Part shown: positions 14,543-17,949 of the stretch, piece by piece | Layout of the letters: the number at the start of each line of letters is the position of its first letter | Numbering within the stretch: the stretch's first letter is position 1 | From: Bremia lactucae | Lineage: Eukaryota; Oomycota; Peronosporomycetes; Peronosporales; Peronosporaceae | Direction of reading: 5' to 3' | Length of the DNA: 17,949 nt | Assembly: GCF_004359215.1 (NCBI RefSeq) | Contig: NW_027152066.1 | Span: forward strand, 1-17,949 | Notes under the pieces: generated by a model | Seen by the model: only the letters and a program-made list of their open reading frames with translations | Database searches by the model: none | Told to the model about the DNA's origin: nothing | Made by a program: the position numbers and the translations under genes

Positions 14543-16900
14543 CTAATCTTTGGGAGTTGCTATAGTGCGTAAGACATCCGCCACGATCCGATTGGCACGT
14601 TCTGTTTGGCCATCGGTCTGGGGATGATCTGCGGTCGACATGTGGAGCTTGCTACCTAGCAGCTCGAACACATGACGCCAAAACCCAGACGTAAAACGTG
14701 GACCCCGGTCCGATACTATGGACTCGGGCATCCCGTGTAGTCGGTAAACATGATCCAGGAACAAGAGAGCTGCCTCCTTGCCTGTGATCGATGTCTTACA
14801 TGGTGCTAAATGCACCATCTTGCTCAGTCTGTCTACAAAGACGACTAGCCCTGTCCGACCCTTATGATCGGGCGGCATGCCAAACATGAAGTCCAGACTT
14901 ACTGACTTCCAACAGTTGGTTGGAATCGGTAGCGGCTTCAGTGGCGCACTGCTGGACGGTGCAGGCTTAATGCGCTGACACTGTTCGCAAGAGCGAATAT
15001 AGTTGGCCACCCATCTATATAGATGTGGCCACCAAAATTCCTCTGACACTCGTAAGAATGTCTTTTCACGGCCCAGATGCCCACTAGATGGNNNNNNNNN
15101 NNNNNNNNNNNNNNNNNNNNNNNNNNNNNNNNNNNNNNNNNNNNNNNNNNNNNNNNNNNNNNNNNNNNNNNNNNNNNNNNNNNNNNNNNNNNNNNNNNNN
15201 NNNNNNNNNNNNNNNNNNNNNNNNNNNNNNNNNNNNNNNNNNNNNNNNNNNNNNNNNNNNNNNNNNNNNNNNNNNNNNNNNNNNNNNNNNNNNNNNNNNN
15301 NNNNNNNNNNNNNNNNNNNNNNNNNNNNNNNNNNNNNNNNNNNNNNNNNNNNNNNNNNNNNNNNNNNNNNNNNNNNNNNNNNNNNNNNNNNNNNNNNNNN
15401 NNNNNNNNNNNNNNNNNNNNNNNNNNNNNNNNNNNNNNNNNNNNNNNNNNNNNNNNNNNNNNNNNNNNNNNNNNNNNNNNNNNNNNNNNNNNNNNNNNNN
15501 NNNNNNNNNNNNNNNNNNNNNNNNNNNNNNNNNNNNNNNNNNNNNNNNNNNNNNNNNNNNNNNNNNNNNNNNNNNNNNNNNNNNNNNNNNNNNNNNNNNN
15601 NNNNNNNNNNNNNNNNNNNNNNNNNNNNNNNNNNNNNNNNNNNNNNNNNNNNNNNNNNNNNNNNNNNNNNNNNNNNNNNNNNNNNNNNNNNNNNNNNNNN
15701 NNNNNNNNNNNNNNGCTCGTGAAGGATCATCAGCTTGAGATCTGTGTCATGAGGCACATAGATTCTCAAGGGATCACAAGGTGACAGCTGATGCCATAAC
15801 AGGCCATCGCTGTAGCTAAAGCGATTGAGCTTAGCTTTCAGGTGCGACGGAAGGGAAACCTTTCGTCCACCGAAGTGATCCAACAGCAGGCGACAGTGGT
15901 CGTCCTGACTGTAGCTCTCTTTTATCTCAGAGGCCAATGAGCTCGTCACGTGGTATGCCTTCATGGCTGCCAACGTCGACGGCTGAAATTGTGCTTTCGC
16001 ACTAGACACACTTTCCTGGTGTCTAACCTCGAAGTCTGGTCTGCGCGATAAAGCGTCAGCCAAGACATTCGACTTACCCGGCTTATATTCAACTTTGAAA
16101 TTAAATTTAGAGAAGAATGTGAGCCATCTTGCCATTCTAGGCGAGAGGTGCGGTGAGTTTATTGCGGTCCGCAGTGATGCGTGATCCGTATAAACCACAA
16201 ATGGTTCGGTGCCCAATAGGTGCACACGAAACTTGACAAGAGCATACTTTATTGAAAGTAGCTCTTTGTCATGCACAGGGTAATTCAGTTCCGCGGCTTT
16301 TAATAGCCGGGACTGATAAGAGATGACGCGGTCAACGCCGTCGTCATCCTTCTGCATGAGCGCGCTGCCGATTGCAAAATTACTTGCATCGCAGACGACG
16401 CTAAAGGGCTTATCCGCGTCTGGCAATGCCAAGACCGGTGCCTCTACAAGAGATTGCTTCACTGATGTGAACGCATCTTCTTGTTCTTTTAACCAAACCC
16501 ATTCTGTGTCCTTTTTAAGGAGATCAGATAATGGTTTAGTTTGCTCCGCATAATTCTTGCTATACTTATGCAAGTAATTAGCGAGCCCTAGGAATTGGCG
16601 CAAATCCTTCACATGCCGTGGGATTGGCCATTCCTTTACTGATTTTACCTTGTCTGGGTCTGCTCGTACACCATGTGTACCAACGATGCAGCCCAGTACA
16701 GGTATCTCAGGGACCCCTATGACGCACTTTTGCAAGTTGACGTACAATTGGGCGTCCTTTAAAGTCTGCAACACAGCGTCTAAATGACGCTTGTGCAACT
16801 CTATTGCGCTCAGCCCGTCCTCGGCCCTACTATGCACGAATACATCGTCAAAGTAATGAGGCGCGTAGGCACGGTACTGACGCATCACGTGAGCCACCAC
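14543..16900 (-). pseudogene. gypsy C pol: RT C-terminal part, RNase H, integrase core
   Basis: One frame, 785 codons including the N run, is open on the minus strand. RT: catalytic YFDD intact at 16844-16855 (HYFDDVFVHSRAEDG), IPVLGCIVGTHGVRADPDKV, RQFLGLANYLHKYSKNYAEQ. RNase H: VVCDASNFAIG (Asp at 16388-16390), HDKELLSIKYALVKFRVH, YTDHASLRTAINSPHLSPRM and VLADALSRRPD. Integrase: the zinc finger is interrupted by the N run, then SGHLGREKTF and CEQCQRIKP. Core D at 14891-14893 (SLDFMFG), D at 14708-14710 (VSDRG), E at 14600-14602 (DGQTERANR), giving the D,D(35)E spacing. All visible catalytic residues are present. It ends at TAG 14543-14545 where the family has Trp. The frame opens only after an upstream stop at 16928-16930, so no genuine start exists. 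Confidence 0.92.
15092..15714. other. assembly gap (623 N)
   Basis: A run of N interrupts the gypsy C integrase zinc finger, between LMILHE on the right and PSSGHLGREK on the left (minus-strand reading). Frames that appear to cross it are artefacts. Confidence 0.99.
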
Positions 16901-17307
16901 TCGGTTGAATGTCGCTGGTACGTTTTTCTAACCTTGGGGCATCACAAGCCACTCCCAAGGCATACCGCTTGGGGTGCTTACTGCCGTTTTGACTACATCG
17001 GACTCTGTCATGAGTACCTGATAGTAGCCATCGTTCAATCCAACGCGGAAAAGACAGTTGACTTTCCCGTGGAGTTCAACAAGTCATCTTTCCGCGGGAT
17101 TGGCGTTTGAGCCCGTATGGTCGCCGTGTTCAACTTATTGTAAGCATGAACCACGCGCCATCCACCTGTGGCTTTACGCACACAAAAGGTCGGGCTATAG
17201 TGAGGCGATGCACATTTCTCGCCCTGCTCGATTGTCGAAGAACTCATCGATATGATCGACTTGTTTTTCAAAAACGGCCATTGCCTGGTCACACAGTACT
17301 TGGTGCC
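16901..17307 (-). pseudogene. gypsy C reverse transcriptase, N-terminal part
   Basis: Reading from 17307: GTKYCVTRQWPFLKNK, then after a shift HIDEFFDNRAGREMCIASL; another frame gives YSPTFCVRKATGGWRVVHAY, NKLNTATIRAQTPIPRKDDL and STVFSALD, the first RT Asp. A one-base loss near 17033 shifts the frame to NDGYYQVLMTESDVVKTAVS, TPSGMPWEWLVMPQG. Then TAG (16928-16930) replaces the family Leu before KNVPATFNRVVAHV, which joins the long frame below. The LWEWLV-like block deleted in gypsy A is present here. Confidence 0.88.
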
Positions 17308-17728
17308 AAGTAAGATTGAATCCTATTAAAGAGGACGGTCCTTTGAACTAGGTGTTCGAGGCCGTCAAAGATGAAATTGCGGAGGCATCCTCAGTGAGGT
17401 GCTCCGGCAAGTCTTTACATCTGCCGAGGAGATTGTAAATCTCCCGGAGATGTCGTGAGATCTGTTACTTGCCGAATTAAAGGGAGGAAAGATCCACGAA
17501 CAAGCCACACCAGTTCCAGAAGAGAACTTGTTGGACTGTTGCTCATCGTCCACAATGGAAGTGCGCGTCCTAGAAACGGACAAAAAGAAACGGTTCGCTG
17601 CTCAAGGCTGGGATGCCTTGAGAGACAGTCCGTTCTTTGAGGTTCTATGGAAATTTCGCGATGTGTTTTCAGAAGAAGTGCCGAGCCGCCTACCAGCAGA
17701 TATGGGCATCGGGCACGACATAGTCCCC
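17308..17728 (+). pseudogene. protease-RT linker of gypsy C, inverted relative to its own pol
   Basis: On the plus strand, frame 2 from 17420 reads SAEEIVNLPEMS, TGA (17456-17458, family Trp), DLLLAELKGGKIHEQATPVP, EENLLDCCSSSTMEVRVLET, DKKKRFAAQGWDALRDSPFF, EVLWKFRDVFSEEVPSRLPA and DMGIGHDIVP, ending at 17728. This is the linker directly before RT in this group; the next residues should be GTKYCVTRQW, which begin at 17307 on the minus strand. The block is therefore turned around in place. An alternative is a separate plus-strand element, but its precise fit to the missing part of gypsy C argues against that. Confidence 0.75.
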
Positions 17729-17949
17729 GAACTTTGATCGTTCTAGTCTGTCGGGTACTCCTTTTTCGAGTCACCATTGACTGGGAAGCGGGTACCGTTG
17801 CTCTCCTGGCTAACGCGCCCCTTCCAACCGCACCAGGCTCTAGGCACTATGCCGGTTCATGCGACGCTTGACTTCCTGTCAGCTCGCCGTCTACTGTCAC
17901 AGGCTTTTGGCTCTATGCAGGACATTCGGACGCATGACTACTTGTCATT
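17729..17949 (-). pseudogene. probable upstream linker of gypsy C, running off the window
   Basis: On the minus strand a frame runs to the window edge with a few stops (pieces such as KPVTVDGELTGSQASHEP and SMVTRKRSTRQTRTIKV). No domain is recognised. If the 17308-17728 block is turned back, the reading frame ending in RQTRTIKV at about 17730 continues in frame into the start of that block. This is my main reason to place it in gypsy C. The protease is not reached. Confidence 0.45.

Larger units (their letters stand above)
13303..17949 (-). mobile_element. gypsy C: chromovirus-type retrotransposon pol region, best preserved copy
   Basis: Read from right to left this carries the linker (partly inverted), RT, RNase H, integrase, integrase C-terminal domain and a truncated chromodomain. 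It continues beyond the right window edge; gag and protease are not seen. The left end is cut inside the chromodomain where plus-strand element B sequence begins. It has far fewer stops than gypsy A or the copia relic, which suggests later insertion. Confidence 0.85.

Noticed and set aside
15003..15784. Three plus-strand frames across the N run
   Set aside because: They consist almost entirely of unknown bases and are not evidence of genes.
17415..17777. A 120-codon minus-strand frame overlapping the inverted linker
   Set aside because: The plus strand at 17420-17728 matches the known pre-RT linker pattern; the minus frame is its shadow for most of its length.
1..17949. tRNA, rRNA or host protein genes
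   Set aside because: No cloverleaf-like sequence, rRNA motif or non-transposon protein pattern was recognised on either strand.

Overview
This window holds no intact host gene that I can recognise. It is a graveyard of decayed LTR retrotransposons: one Ty1/copia relic and pieces of at least three Ty3/gypsy chromovirus-type elements on both strands. The protein flavour (copia RTDGGGEY and YVDD-like boxes; gypsy DCGSSNNF protease, PAQTPIPRKD, YFDDVFVHSRA, C-terminal chromodomains) matches, from memory, the dominant retroelements of oomycetes (Phytophthora and downy mildews). I therefore read this as a repeat-rich oomycete scaffold; a database search would be needed to prove it. The 623-base N run shows a draft assembly.

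Layout. 1-2788 (+): 3' two thirds of a copia element (integrase, reverse transcriptase, RNase H), ending in a purine tract and a possible LTR start at 2789. About 2852-9300 (+): gypsy A in full gene order (gag with zinc knuckle, protease, RT, RNase H, integrase, integrase C-terminal domain, chromodomain), riddled with stops and frameshifts. 9305-10388 (-): the N-terminal part of a second gag type (element D), followed by an AT-rich leader and a candidate LTR at 10535-11046. 11058-11465 (-): two further gag pieces in swapped order. 12060-13302 (+): a gag copy (element B) that lacks just the part represented by those pieces, running into the start of a protease. 13303-17949 (-): gypsy C, the best preserved element, with a 785-codon frame (N run included) carrying most of RT, RNase H and integrase, and a truncated chromodomain. 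Inside gypsy C, 17308-17728 is inverted relative to the rest of its gene.

How it fits together. Gag makes the particle, protease cuts the polyprotein, RT and RNase H copy RNA to DNA, integrase inserts it, and the chromodomain is thought to steer insertion to chromatin. Here the copia RT and integrase and the gypsy A RT have lost catalytic residues. Gypsy C keeps its visible catalytic residues but has stops, a frameshift and an inversion. I find no convincing new biological system. The most interesting signals are structural: the small in-place inversion, the reciprocal gag breakpoints, several abrupt element junctions, and an N gap placed where the conserved protein should be missing only about four residues.
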